Shown here in pieces: positions 23,699 to 36,005 of a stretch of 64,000 nt of DNA. Location: the NCBI GenBank assembly GCA_017354895.1, contig CP071497.1, positions 3,224,001-3,288,000 on the forward strand, read 5' to 3'. Numbering within the stretch: position 1 is the stretch's first letter; every line of letters begins with the position of its first letter. This stretch comes from Podospora comata (Eukaryota > Ascomycota > Sordariomycetes > Sordariales > Podosporaceae). The translations under genes were made by a program, and so were the position numbers. The notes beneath the pieces are model-generated. The model was not told the origin of the DNA. It saw only the letters and a list, made by a program, of their open reading frames with translations, and did no database searches.

Positions 23699-23785
23699 GC
23701 CCGGCTAGCTCAATCGGTAGAGCGTGAGACTCTTAAGGGGTACTCCGAAATCTCAAGGTTGTGGGTTCGACCCCCACGTCGGGCT
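23699..23785 (+). tRNA. tRNA-Lys (anticodon CUU) with 14-nt intron
   Basis: A complete cloverleaf can be drawn. The acceptor stem is GCCCGGC (23699-23705) with GTCGGGC (23778-23784), allowing one G-T pair. The D arm is GCTC/GAGC, the anticodon stem TGAGA/TCTCA, and the T arm GTGGG/CCCAC with the loop TTCGACC. The anticodon CTT is at 23732-23734. A 14-nt intron follows the base after the anticodon (about 23736-23749), the standard position for nuclear tRNA introns. The spliced tRNA is 73 nt. A T-rich run for RNA polymerase III termination begins at about 23810. Confidence 0.93.
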
Positions 23786-26700
23786 CAATTCCCGTCTTCG
23801 ACGATTCTTATTTTTTCTTTTCCCCCTTCCTTCCTCTACTAACCCTTTTCTTACCCCTTGAGAGCTGATGGTTGCCCAGGTGAGCATCTTCTCCTTGGCC
23901 ATCATCAACACAGCGTCAGCACTGGAATGCGGGCACTGTCCAATGTCTTGCTTATTAATAGCATCCCAGCAGGCAAGACGATGATGGCACGTGCGAGTCC
24001 AGTTGTAACCCCATATTCTTCTTTTTTTGGTGGTCGGAGACAGGAAAACTGGCTGCCCCGCTTTGAATCAGCACCCGTCGGAATTAAACGAGGGGCAGAA
24101 GAGACGATATCAACAACAGCAGCAGCAAATATGATAGATATTGTATACTGATCGAATGAGAGATATTTTCATCAAGATAAATTTTGTCATATTCTCCCCG
24201 CGCATGAGGACAACTTATCTAATAAAGTAACACGGGATCAAGAGCGGCGAACGCAGGAGCAAATATATGGGCCAAGACTGACGCGATGGGGGATGGCAAT
24301 ATATATCCCACTCCTCAGTTATCACCACCTTCCCTGGAACACTTTGAGGGGGTGTTGCTTTTCGAAGTAAGGAACCATGCTGTGTGCTCGCTAACCTGCC
24401 CTGCACCAAGCATCGAGCGTCGTATGCATGGAACGTTTCCATAGCGTCACTAGTAGCATAACGCAAGGGCGGTTGGTCATGTCCAATGCCTTCTCCGTAT
24501 CGTATTCCCTCCCCTCAAGAGGATCTGAGGGAAAAAGAAAAGGAAGATCTGTGCTTACTGCAACCTTCCGTGCAAGGGAGATCCAAAAGTCCCGTCATGA
24601 GAACACACTCTCACCAGGCTCCGGGCACCGTAAGTGAGAGTGAGAAAACGTACGTAACCTCCTCTCCTCTGAGTGGTTGCGTTCCCATCAGTCAGGAATC
24701 ACTCGGATTCGGCCAAGGAGCCGAAAGAGAGGAATCGGGCTCAGGTACCGCCATGGCTTGCCGCTACCACCTGCAGCATGGAAGTGCTTGCATATTTCGA
24801 AACCTCCAAGCTGATCCTCGAGCGGCTCTAGAACCTCAGGACAACGAATGATACACGTGTATCTACACGACAAGCGGCAGTTGGAGTGGATTGTCGTCGG
24901 AAGCAGGCAGAGGGCTAATTCAGGAACACAGGCACAGGGGCCAAAAAACACCATAGCACTTATTTCGCAATATGCGGCCCGTCTCTTGACATGGCACGCA
25001 TGGCATGGCAGATGTCCATTTTTGTCATGGGTCAGGTGTCGTGGCATTCAGGGACTCGGACTGGTACGGAGTCCATGGACCGAACAACGAGAAGGGGTTT
25101 GTCGGGTTGTTCACTGTTTGGTCGGCGGACCTACTCCGTATGCGCCCCACCAATAGCGCCATGTCAACTTTTTGAGAGTGTCGAGCTGGCATGTGGCGAG
25201 TGTGCGATGTGTTATCATGTCCTCGGGTTCGGCCAAGTTGTGAATCCTCCGGAATGGAAACGTCGGGGAATACTTTGGTCTGACCACCGCCGAGAACTGA
25301 TCATATCTTACAGGTTGTTGTAAGCATTCGGTCGGTCGGCATATCGACGTCTGGGATTGTTGACTGGTCATACGTGAGCAGTCGAATTGCGCACAAAGTA
25401 TTGTTGCCCCCGAAGAGACCAGGCTCCGCTTCGACCTGCCACGTCGTTAAACTTATATTCGGCATCCCACACAGGCAACGCAAAGGAGGCTGTCAAAAGC
25501 GGTGAGTGAGGGAAGCAGGACATGGAAGCTGGAAATGCAACCCGACGGGCCCGCGTCCTCGTCACCTGGACAGTCATTGTGCCTCGTTCATGCAGGTGCA
25601 CCACGAAGCTTGGGTGCTCTCCATCCAGGCCAGGCACCTTCCAGGGCGACCTTTCCTCTGAAGCTTGGAACACAACATCAGTCGGCTTTCTGGTGTGACA
25701 CCCTCCACGGGCCTCACTGCACCTGGCCGACCAGCAAATCCTCCGGAGATCGGCAGACCCCTTTTTTTTTTCTTTTTCGATGGCGGCTTCGAGAACAAAT
25801 CCAGGAATGTTGAATAATTTTTGTGATGTCTTGATGCTGAAGATTGATAACCTCACTATGCCCAATCCGGGGGACATTTGGGCCCTGGTCGCTAACCCCT
25901 GGCGACGTCTGGCGTCAAGCCCCACTGTTGCATTCGCCCAAGACACGATGACGCAATGAACTGGCGATGGGCGAGGAACCCCGCCATCCGCCGGCGATGC
26001 CAAAAGAGGAGAAGCCACAGAACCTGCGCCGTCACAGATGATCGCTCGCTTGTGCCAGCCGGCCCAGGAAGACCCAGGAATGCTGGGGCTTGGTGTCTTG
26101 GTTCCATCTGCTGATCGGGAGCATTGCGATCGACCGTTGCATGGCTGGCCTGATGGCTCTGATGGGCGGTCAGCGGCAGTCACGGCTCAGAAAAAGAGAT
26201 AACGAAGCCGCTGCGCCGATGCCAGAGCCCCGTCAAATCCGGTTCTTTTCCCACCGGCACTGGACACAAAGAAAGGGAAACAGACAAGAACCCAGCCTCG
26301 GGGAACACGGCAGGGAGATGGCCCAAAACAAGTCTGGTTGGTGATGGGCTGTGTCTGACTCTGAAGCAGCCTTGTAACACATCGGAGGGAACACATGGTC
26401 GGAGAGAAACCGAAGAGGTGGAACGCCACCAGGGTACTGCCGGATTACCTAGTAGGACGTGATTCTTCAGCAGATGAAGCTGGTGGTGAGAACTCAAAGA
26501 GGGGCAGCTTCCAACTCCACTTACTGCTTGGACTGAGCTCCTCTTCTCCAGGCACCCGAACAGGTACAGCTGCATCTCTTGGTCAGTGCAGGAGCAGCCA
26601 GGTACCCGACGAAGGCGGCAACTGCGTGAAATCAGGACAAAGGACGGGAAAGAGAACCTGGAAGGGTACCTACAATTGAGTACCTTGCTATTAGCTGTCA

Positions 26701-29040
26701 GTGAGTCAGACGAGCCGATGAATTGTTTAATGATTACGGCACCTTCACGTTGATGTCCAGATGACCATATTTAAACTTTGTGCTTTCTTGTTTGTAGCAG
26801 CGGTGTCCCTGTCTTGAAATGCCCTGCCCCTCCTTTTTTTTGGCCTGATCTCTTGCCCGAGCAAGAGCAGGAGATACCTGACCCCAACCGGAGCCGACCG
26901 CCTGTTGTAATAAATGCAGTGTATGTAGAAGAAGAGAAAACAAATCAGAGAGCAGGACAACACCTCTTGGTGGCTGGGCTGTGCGCGCATTATACGAAGA
27001 TAGAGTTGCAATATTAGAGGGGCAAACGGGAAGTTATATTGAGAAGGCAGGCAAGCGTGGCAGCACCTACCTGCACCTGCACCGCACCTGCACCAAAACA
27101 AAAGTTGATCAGACGAAAGGTCCAACCTCCTCCCGGTCCCATTGCCTCTGTCCCTCCCGTGGTACCCCTCGTGCCCCTCGTGCCCCTCGTGCCCCTCCAA
27201 AATAGCCACTGGCTGTCCCAATAATCTGGACGCCGGCCCTGGTATTAAACTGTCTAGCGCCGAGAGCTAAGCTCTTTCAGGGTCGAGATCGGGAAAGTTG
27301 AGGGGTCGGGTTCTTTATCATATTTTTTTGGAGCTTCTTGTAGGTAGGCAGTGTTCAAGATCGCACCGAAACAAGAGAAAGTGCGCCCCTCCCGCAACCG
27401 TTCTCTGCCCGGACTTGGCTGCGTTGGGTGTGGCCAGAAAGATCCATGCTCAAGTCCGTCTCATCCCATGTCTTTGGTTCCTTTGTCTGCTTCGACCTGA
27501 CAATCATCACTCTCGCCATCGTCATCAACCAGGAATCTTATCGAGGCATCCACGCATCAGACACACACACGGAGGCGGTCCCTGTCCCGGCATTAACCTT
27601 CACATCTTCAACTCCCCAAAGTCTCCAAACATCCTGCTTCTAAGGCTGCAGGCTGCCGGGAGCTGTCCTATCACAGGAAGCTGCAGCAACCCAGTCCAAG
27701 CAGTCCCCAAGTCTGTGTGACAGCACCAAAGAAAGCGTATGCCAAGCCCAGGTCCGGCGCAACTGTGCGGTAATCCTCACCACCTATCGACCATTTTGTT
27801 GGTGTCTGACGGGTTGCGGTTCTCCTGCCTTTTTCTTTTCTTTTCTTCTATTTGCCCACCTCACCACCATCTACGGATAGTAGCGAAACGTTGTTCGATT
27901 TCTCGTTTTGCATTTCCACCAACCGCGTCACGACATACATTGCTCCCCTAAGATCCACGCTGCATTTTGTCCGATAGGGAAAACATTGCATGGGCTGCAT
28001 TCAGCCAGGCCCGCGGTAAGAAAGCATCTACTCACGGTGGTTGGCCCATCACTACAGTAGTTCGTCAGCAAGGGCGGCGGACGAGCCACCCAACGAGCCA
28101 ACTGGAAGCTTTGAGTCCCGACCGAGATCTGGACCACGGCAAGCTGCTGCTGCAACTGGAACTGGAAACTTACAGGTGGTTGGCCAAGCATTCGAGGTCA
28201 ACTAACTCAACTCATTTTTCGCCCACTCTCCCTCCCACTGCAGATATTCCGGTGTCTGCTGTCGCTGGCTGTCTGGAGGTTGTATTGTTGATCTGCCAGC
28301 CCCCTTTTGGACAAGCCTGCGTTGGACGGCCCACCCGGACGACAGGTCTTCGCCACACTTCCGCACCCCCCTGCCATCTGCTGTCCAGCAGCGTCTCATA
28401 TCGCAGGCACATTTTTGGCTGACGCTTTTTCACCTTCGCTGTCTGGGACCTGCTTCTGCCTTTTCTGACAGAGCACTTGGCGCATTCATCTTTTCCACTC
28501 ACCAAGGGAATGTGTTTGTGGTGATCGACCTGCTTCCTGTTCAGCCTGTGCCGCCCTCAGGAACCCCACCACGAATCCCGGAAGACCCAGGGAGACGACA
28601 GGGAAGCCAGGGGAAACGACAAGCTCTGGGTTGCTTCCCGTCGCCATCTTTTTTTTCTTCCCACAGAAACCCAACCTTGCGACCGAAGAGAAAAAAAAGC
28701 CGCTATCCGGGGCCCCTTGGTGCAATCATCATCACAAGACAACACGCTTTCTGGCTAACGAGCACGAGCACCAGCAAGCTTTCGAATGATCAGCCTCCGC
28801 CGGCCCCTTTTCTCCCTATCCTCCTGCCCCTCTCTCTCTCCGACCACTCTCTTTTGTCCCTAGCTCAATCATTCCCAAACGCCGCCGCCGGCTCCCCGCA
28901 CTTACCCCTGCCGCGGACTCGGTCGTCTCAGCCTCACCGGGCAAGCCCACGCATATCTACCCTGAACCCCTCGCCTGTGCTCCCGCATCTGCTTGCACTC
29001 TTGCATCACCCTCCCTCACCCACCACAGGCACCTCCCACC
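23786..29040. other. Long gene-poor upstream region of the C2H2 regulator
   Basis: More than 5 kb without a supported gene. Several long frames exist (for example 25368-26183, minus) but their translations are compositionally biased and overlap one another on both strands. From about 27,300 to 29,040 the plus strand is C/T-rich with CT runs and short upstream frames, which fits a long transcribed 5' leader of the gene starting at 29041. A 9-bp tandem repeat lies at 27165-27198. Confidence 0.4.
27165..27198. repeat. 9-bp tandem repeat (CCCCTCGTG)
   Basis: Three perfect head-to-tail units plus a partial fourth, inside the C/T-rich region upstream of the C2H2 gene. Each unit has CCCCT, the core of the fungal stress-response element, though this may be incidental. 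Confidence 0.85.
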
Positions 29041-31234
29041 ATGGCTGCAGCGTTTCGCCCAGTCAACACACCGCTCCTGGCAGCGGACTCTATCAAACAC
29101 GAAATACCCCCTTCTTCCACGACTTTGACGACGACAACGACGACAACAACAACGATGACGACACCGAGACCGAGCACAGCGCCTTCGCAGGCTTCACGGC
29201 CTGTTGACGAAGCCACGACACCAACACGAGCAAACTTTGGAACAGGCGCATTGGCATCTCAGAAACCACTTCCGACATCACCATTTCCCGAGTCGGTACA
29301 AGTCCCCGAACCCACGACGGAATCCACACCCAAGCGAGAAAATTCGCAGCACTCGAGGAAGTCTAGGGACTCGGACGACATGGACATGGATGACTCAGAT
29401 GGAGAACACGGTGAGGAAGTTGGATCAGACGACGACAGCGAGAACGCCGACGGAACAAAGTCGAAGAAGAAAAAGTCGCAGCGATTCTATTGCACGGATT
29501 ATCCACCGTGCAATCTGAGCTTTACCAGGAGCGAGCATTTGGCCCGCCATATCAGGTACGTACTACCAACCATATTTTCGTTGGAAAATAAGAAGGAGGA
29601 GGTATTGACGAGGAGATCACCGCAGAAAACACACTGGAGAACGCCCCTTCCAATGCCACTGCTCCAGACGATTCTCTCGACTCGATAACTTGAGACAACA
29701 TGCACAAACAGTGCATGTGAACGAAGATATTCCGATTGACTCGCTAGCAGCGACAGGAACACGATTTCAGAGACAGATCAGGACCGACAGGGTGCGGCCA
29801 ACGACTGGCAGGGCGAGAGCGGCGACAGCTGGCAGTGTTGGACCTGGGGGTCGAGGACACTCGAAGTCTCTGTCAACATCTAGCATCACAAGCATGGCTT
29901 CGATAGCCTCGGCCTATGGTGGTGGTGAGGCACGCCGACGCCCGCCTCCTCTGGTCATGGCCGACCCCCGATCCCGGCTTTCTCTCGAGTCATATCGCGG
30001 ACCGGATGGTCAATACTATAGGGCCGCCTCACCGGACATGAGCACTCCCACATCAGCCACGTTTTCGACAGGCCAAAATAGCCCTCGATGGGGTCCGGTG
30101 GCCTCTCCTGGTTCATCACACTCACGCTCGCATAGCATGTATGCTGCCGCCGGGTCCCGCACCCCAGGCCGCCGACTAAGCGTTCCGTCTGGAGGCAACC
30201 CGTTCCAATCGCCTCATGCCCCCAGTCTCCGCGGCCCGCTGTTTGGCCCTTCGCTCAACGCGTCCAACAGCGGTGCCTTTTCTCCTGGCCAAAATGGTCT
30301 TCTCTCATCGCCCACAACGTCCACTTCAAACTGGTCAAGGCGGGATTCAGTGTCGACGGCCGATGAGGCCTGGCGACGACGAACGTGGCACCCCGATACC
30401 GCGGGCTTCAACGGGGCAAGCAGACTGAGCCAGGTCATCACTCCATCTCAGTTCCCGCCCGACAGCATTAAGCTTCCACCCGCCAATACCGGAAACCAAC
30501 CACCTCAAACACTGCGGCTGCCCGGTATCGAGTCTTTTGATCCTATCCCGCGGAGACCACCCACACCTCCCCGCCGCAATCCGTCCCCGATGATGATCGA
30601 CTCGGAGGCATCACGGCCCCCAGCTTTGTTACCGGCCGGTGACCTCGGTTCGGATGACCGAAGGCCTAGCTCGCAGTGGGATATGGGCTTGCATCGGGGT
30701 ATAACAAGACTTGACATCAACACGCCACCTCGGGATAGTGCGGGAGCATGGGCCAACGAGGCCACTCAAGCCCTGATGGCTCGCGCTGAGCAAGCCCATG
30801 CCGCACCCATGCAACCTACCGTCCGGTTCGAACAAGATCTGAGGCCTCCTCAGGGCCCGCCACCCATCAATGTGGCCCCTCCTGTCGGCTCTAGGCATCA
30901 CTACACAATGTCGGCTCCATCCATCACCACACCTCGTGAGTCCCGAAGACATGGATGGTATCACGGTCCAGTGCCTACCCACCCTGTTGAGGAGACCATC
31001 CATGAAGGCCGCCCACATGTTGATCGGATTGTTCACCCCAACGTTCGTGGTTTCCAGGGATTCCCTGCCAGGGAACAACAGCTTGGCATCCACCAACAAC
31101 AGCCATCCGGCCCCAGCATGGAGCGGATCCTGGAGCGGCCAATGTCCCGGGGCGACAACCCCGAGTCTCTGCGGCGGTTGCAGGCTCTTGTGGCCGTCGC
31201 CACAAGCGAAGGCTCGACGGCAACGGCATACTGA
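29041..31234 (+). CDS. C2H2 zinc-finger transcription factor (RfeC/Rgm1-type fingers)
   Basis: Two exons (29041-29555 and 29626-31234) encode 707 aa. The intron (GTACGT donor at 29556, GCAG acceptor ending at 29625) splits the codon for an Arg inside the zinc-finger region, and joining restores the linker [12 protein letters not shown] 29041 has a good context (ACCATGG). Residues 1-150 are disordered with a poly-Thr run and an acidic block. Two fingers follow: the first has C-x5-C-x12-H-x3-H (CTDYPPC, then HLARHIRKH), the second an unusual CHC pair with C-x1-C-x12-H-x4-H. After them comes [20 protein letters not shown], a block conserved in this class, then a long Ser/Pro-rich tail. Such proteins bind DNA in the nucleus and regulate development or stress in other fungi. 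The long C/T-rich leader hints at translational control. Confidence 0.85.
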
Positions 31235-34181
31235 GGCCCCCAGCTTCATGGGGAGATGACATCTACGAATCACGAATTGGAATTACTGCATGGCGTCTGG
31301 ACCTCGGAAACACACGACTTGGATTAGCGCGGAGGCCGTTTTGCTTTTGATACCCGTTCTCTCACCCGCCTACACTCGCTGCATCCAACGGTTTGGGCTA
31401 TACAGATATGATCACTCATTTTCTTTTGGCATTTGATACCACGCTCGCTGCATACATACACATCTGGATACTGGGATTGGCGGTCTTTTTCTTTTTGGAT
31501 GTCAGCAGGCACTACACAGGATACTACGGGTCGGTCATCTTTTGTTGCAATTTAGAGGATTCATTTCTGTTTTCTTATTTCCTTTTTGGGTCTGGGTTTT
31601 ATGCCACGTTATGACAATTTTCTTGTTGTTTTCCTTTTTCCTTTTTGTGTTACGACGAAATGACAACCAACGGTTCCAGGCCATGGCACTCTAGTATAGG
31701 GATACCCATCTTCTCTACTCTCGGATACGGGGCGGCATGCGGTACATGGTCGGGTTGGGAACTTTTGGGCACCTCTTCAATGGATGCTATTCTTTTACGC
31801 AGTTTCTTGCAGGTGATGGCACGGTGAGATGTGACGACGATGCCGGCTACGACGATATGAGACTACGACACTACGTTATGGATAAGGACGCAGTGCTGTT
31901 TTTGCGACGCAACGATGACACGACAACAAAGATTTAGCGCTGCATTTTGTCCTTGCTGTTCCGATTGTCGAATATTGGTTGGTCTCTACTGTCGCATTCT
32001 GGTCGATGTCGTCAGGGGGGTGTTGGGTTGCTTGGTTGGTCAGTCAGGCACCGTCCTTGCTGCAGAGATGCCCGTTATATGGGGATGGTGGCTTGGTCAG
32101 GGGTTGGCGGGGAACTTTTGGGAAAAGATGATCAGGGGAGGTGGATAAAGACTGAGAAACATGATCGCTATGTTCTCCCAGGTTGTCTCGAGGTTCCTCT
32201 TTTGGTGGTCACTGATGGACTTGATACCCTGGAAGGAAGGGTTCGCTTCCTTTTTTTTGTTGCGGGTCCTTGAACAACATCTTTGGGAGTTTAGCTTGCT
32301 TGGGCTCTCTCAATGGGCTGGCGGTTTTGCGCGCCTTGGTTTTTTTTGGGAAGGGTGGTAGCTTTTGCTGTTTTTGTTTTGATCTGCTTTTGCTTGGGTG
32401 GGTGGGTTCGTGTTGCAGTCAGGCACACTGCAGGTTTCGGCTGGTGCATGACAGCAAACAGGCAGTGTTGTGCATTTGTTGGAGATCTGAGAGTGTGGAT
32501 CTGGATGTGACGTTGGATTTTGTAATGGCGTGATGAGATGGATAGGAGGGACTGGGAGCGGGAGTAGTATAACTAGATAGAAATATGTTTATTGGGTTGA
32601 TCACCTCAATTTTGTGTTTTGTCCACTGCGAGACTGCCCAAGCTGATTTTGCTGGAATGCAAGGTACACTGGGCGCTGTGGTTATCTGATGTGTCAGGAA
32701 CGCACCTGATGACGCATGGAAAGTCGTACTCGGGGTGAACTTGAGGTGTTGGGTATGGAGATCAGTTGCCGATGCGGCTATCTGTTGAGTCTCAGTTTGA
32801 GGTTGAGGTTGCGGAAAGTATCTGTAGTATTGTGTCGGTTGGGAATGGCGAATAGCTGGTTGGGTAAATAACACCATTCTTGATCTACCTGCGTGAGACG
32901 GGTTTATCGTCATGAGGTTGTCTTGAGGGTCAAGGTCGGTTTGGGGCTTGATCCATTTGCGAGTGAGTACCTTGGCTGATGTGCCTAGATCATACCTGCT
33001 CTGTTGATGGTTGGTAATTTGCTTGCTACAAAGCTTTGATTACCTAGGTAGGTATTTAGGGTGATAGGATCATATGATGTGAGTAGGGGGAGGGAGGAAA
33101 AGGGGGGCAGGGTACTACATGGCTTTTGATTTGCGCTGGGAATTGTGGTGATGCTAGTGTTGAGTATCTGGTTCATGAACTCGGGGAGGAAGTCAATGGT
33201 AGCTTGGGGGAAGGGTGAATGTGGCCTTTTATTTTTTTTCTTCGCTTTCTTTTTTCGTTGTTTCTTCTTTTTCTTTCGTCTCCTACTTCTTTGTTTCTTT
33301 CCTTTTATTTTTTATATTTTTACCCGTACAGTGTCCCCGGGAGTACCCACTTTTCTGAACCATGCAAGCAGGCCACCCTCAAGTAGAAGTAGTCCGCTTG
33401 CGTGATCCGAATAAGGTGGGGAGGGAGTCCTTGGGGCACGGGTATTTCTTTTCTTTTTTTTCTTTTTTTTTTGGAGATGTAGGAAGATGAGGAGGTGATA
33501 AGGTGGTGGTTGGAGTGGCTGTAGCAGGTGGTCGCAACCTACTGCGGCAAGGTAGAGAGGGGGAAGGTTAATCTGGCTATGCGTTGAGTGTTGATGTTCG
33601 GGGTGGTGGTTTGTGTTAGGTGGGTCTGGTAGTAATTATGCCTTTGAAGCCTGCATTCACTTTTCAAAGACAAGGGGGCTTTGCTCCTTCCTGTTGGAAA
33701 AGAGTTTGAACCGAGAACTGCCCGAGCGTTGAGCAGCCTGCTGTCTTTCTATGACACCACGCACAGCGCTCCTGTGGTGTGTCAGCCACATAGGTAGGTT
33801 CTTGAACAGCTCAGCCTGGCCGTGCTCAACTTTCCAATGGGTCTGTGATTGGCCAGCACAATGATTTTGCTGTGCAGTGTGTGCCTTGTTTGGACCGTTG
33901 GCGGCGTCCCATCTTGGTAAATCACGTCGATTTAAGTGGTATTACCTAGGGTTATGTCGAATGCGTCCCTACGTTTTCGACTTTATTGCCCCGGGTACTC
34001 ACCATACCTACTGCGGTCGCCTATTATTCAATCCAGAGGTCTGAAAGCCGAGAACGAAGTCGGTATTTGCAGCTATATTGTGATTTCGGGCATTTCTTGT
34101 CCTGTCAACCAAGCCGGGGAGTCTGCCACCAAGTCCGAAAAGCCATGGTAACACTCACCATCGACATACGAACTTGACGAC
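31235..34181. other. Intergenic, no gene seen
   Basis: About 2.9 kb. The first part (31235 to about 32500) is T/G-rich and likely includes the 3' UTR of the C2H2 gene. Between 33220 and 33320 there is a long T/C tract. Overlapping frames on both strands lack protein-like signatures. Confidence 0.4.
33228..33318. repeat. Low-complexity T/C-rich tract
   Basis: About 90 bases almost entirely of T with scattered C and few purines; a second, shorter one lies at 33447-33471. Confidence 0.8.
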
Positions 34182-35759
34182 TTGGCTTCTTGTCATGGTG
34201 TTCAAGAGGGTGAATACGAATACACCGCACTAAGGAGGCAAGGGAACATTCGCTTGCTACATCTTCTACCGAGCGAGGATCGAAGAAGCCGCTTGGTCTG
34301 CCAGCTGCACGAGTATCCGTTGTTGGCCTCGAGCCAGGCCGAACAAAACCAGGAATTACATCTTTATGAGGCCCTTTCATATACCTGGGGTGATTGGTCA
34401 AACCAGAGAAGCATAACTGTGGATTCTCATCGGCTATCCGTCACCGATAATCTGTATGAGGCTTTGCTGGCTCTACGAGAACAGCATCTTCCGAGTGCTT
34501 TATAGGCGGATGCGATTTGCATAAATCAGAGAGATGATTTGAAGAAACAGGAGCAGATTCATCCAAGCTCTCCATTCGGAACTGCTCGCTTCAACGTTTG
34601 ATGTTCCACGAGAGCTACAAAGCCAGCTCCGTCCGGTGGCGTACTCAATGGGACGGGCGATATATCGTCCGAGGAAGACAGCCGGCATTGCTTCGCACGA
34701 CAAGAGCGAGCTGGGTGAGCTGGTCGACATGTATCACACCCGACAGGCTACCCTAGTGCATAACAAGGTGTTCGCCTTGTTGGGCATGAGTACCACCGAC
34801 CCACCAGACAAGACATTCCTAGACTATTGGGTTGGTTGGGATGTTGTTTTCAAGCAGGTGGAAAAGTCTCTATTCGGTGCATTAGTGTCAGTTGATACCT
34901 GGTCCCACTCACAGGTGGGCTGAAATACAAGGAAATGGCCAGGTACTGGGCAAAGTAATTCGAGTAGAATTCGATGATGCCAACGGGCGGCAGAAGCTAT
35001 CCATCGAGTGGAAGGTTTCACAAGCCCAACGATTCTGCATCGTCCGCAGGCTGGACGCTTCCACTTTTTGCGAAATCAGTCCAGAGGGGTGACATTGTCT
35101 GTATTATGAAGGGAGCGTCGAAACCTACCATTGTCAGACTTTGCTCAAGCCTCTTCTCTATCATCGTGAGCAGAGTCTCGTGCTGCGGGCCAGAGAACAT
35201 CAGGAACTTTCCATACCGCTTCTCATTGATATGGGACTGGGGATGCAGAGAGGAGCGACAGCCACAGAGGGGGCCGAGTCACCAAAGTACAGCTGTCATT
35301 GTAGAAGCGGTAGAGGACTACAACGATGCGGCACTGGTTCTCCTGGATTGTGTAAGGAACTGCAAGTCCCTCGGGAGCAAAGCGCAGAGATTAGAGACCA
35401 TCAATCGGCTCGTCCTCCTGTACAGCAAGGCAAACCAGATGGAAAAGGGATTCAATCGTCTCCGCAAAGAGCTACAAGGTCGACATCAGTACGACAGGGA
35501 TGATTTGCAGATCTTGGCCCCGGCAGCAGCCTCCCAGAATGGGGAGGCCATGCGGCTTCTTATACGTCACGCGGGCGGAATCGATCTGACAGAAGCTGTG
35601 CTTCTCGCAGCCGTCCACAGCAATATGCACGGCCGTAAGGTCTTGGAGATTCTCTTCAATCAACCACGATACCCCTCAAGTCCGGTCAGTGGCAAAGCAA
35701 TCACCGAGGCTGTGTTGATAGCAGCCGCTCAAAATATACCAGAAGGTGCTTTAACATAG
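34182..35759 (+). pseudogene. HET-domain gene with C-terminal repeats, multiply broken
   Basis: Recognisable HET parts start with TALRRQGNIRLLHLLPSED and LYEALSYTWG (about 34360-34390), then DNLYEALLALREQ. A TAG at 34503-34505 replaces the conserved Trp just before ADAICINQ. After about 25 codons the central HET segment is missing, and the sequence resumes with GELVDMYHTRQATLVHNKVFALLGMS (about 34710-34790). Two more frame changes follow (about 34915 and 35080). The end contains repeats of the type ITEAVLIAAAQN and LTEAVLLAAVHSN, as in the C-terminal repeats of some fungal HET proteins. The copy is non-functional by at least one stop, two frameshifts and one deletion. Confidence 0.7.
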
Positions 35760-36005
35760 CTTTTTGCCTTAGCCGACTTGTGTGCTAATAATGAGCTGAA
35801 GCTCGGCAGCTCAAGTTCAGTATAATAGGAAGTTCTGTCAAACGATCGACTTGACAGAAAAGCTACACTGTTTTCGATCCTCAAGAAGAAACAAGGATAC
35901 CGATTATTTGACTTTGAACTAAACCAATTCTATACCACCTTAATCCAAAACGCTTTCTCTTATCCACTCCGAAAAGACTACGCTGCGGCTTCCTATTCCA
36001 AAAGG

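Noticed and set aside
25368-26183. A 271-codon open frame on the minus strand
   Set aside because: Biased composition, overlap with many other frames on both strands, no domain or splice structure; best explained as chance in GC-rich DNA.
28512-29207. Long open frame overlapping the start of the C2H2 gene
   Set aside because: Pro/Ser low-complexity translation in another frame of the leader; the C2H2 frame has the conserved domains.
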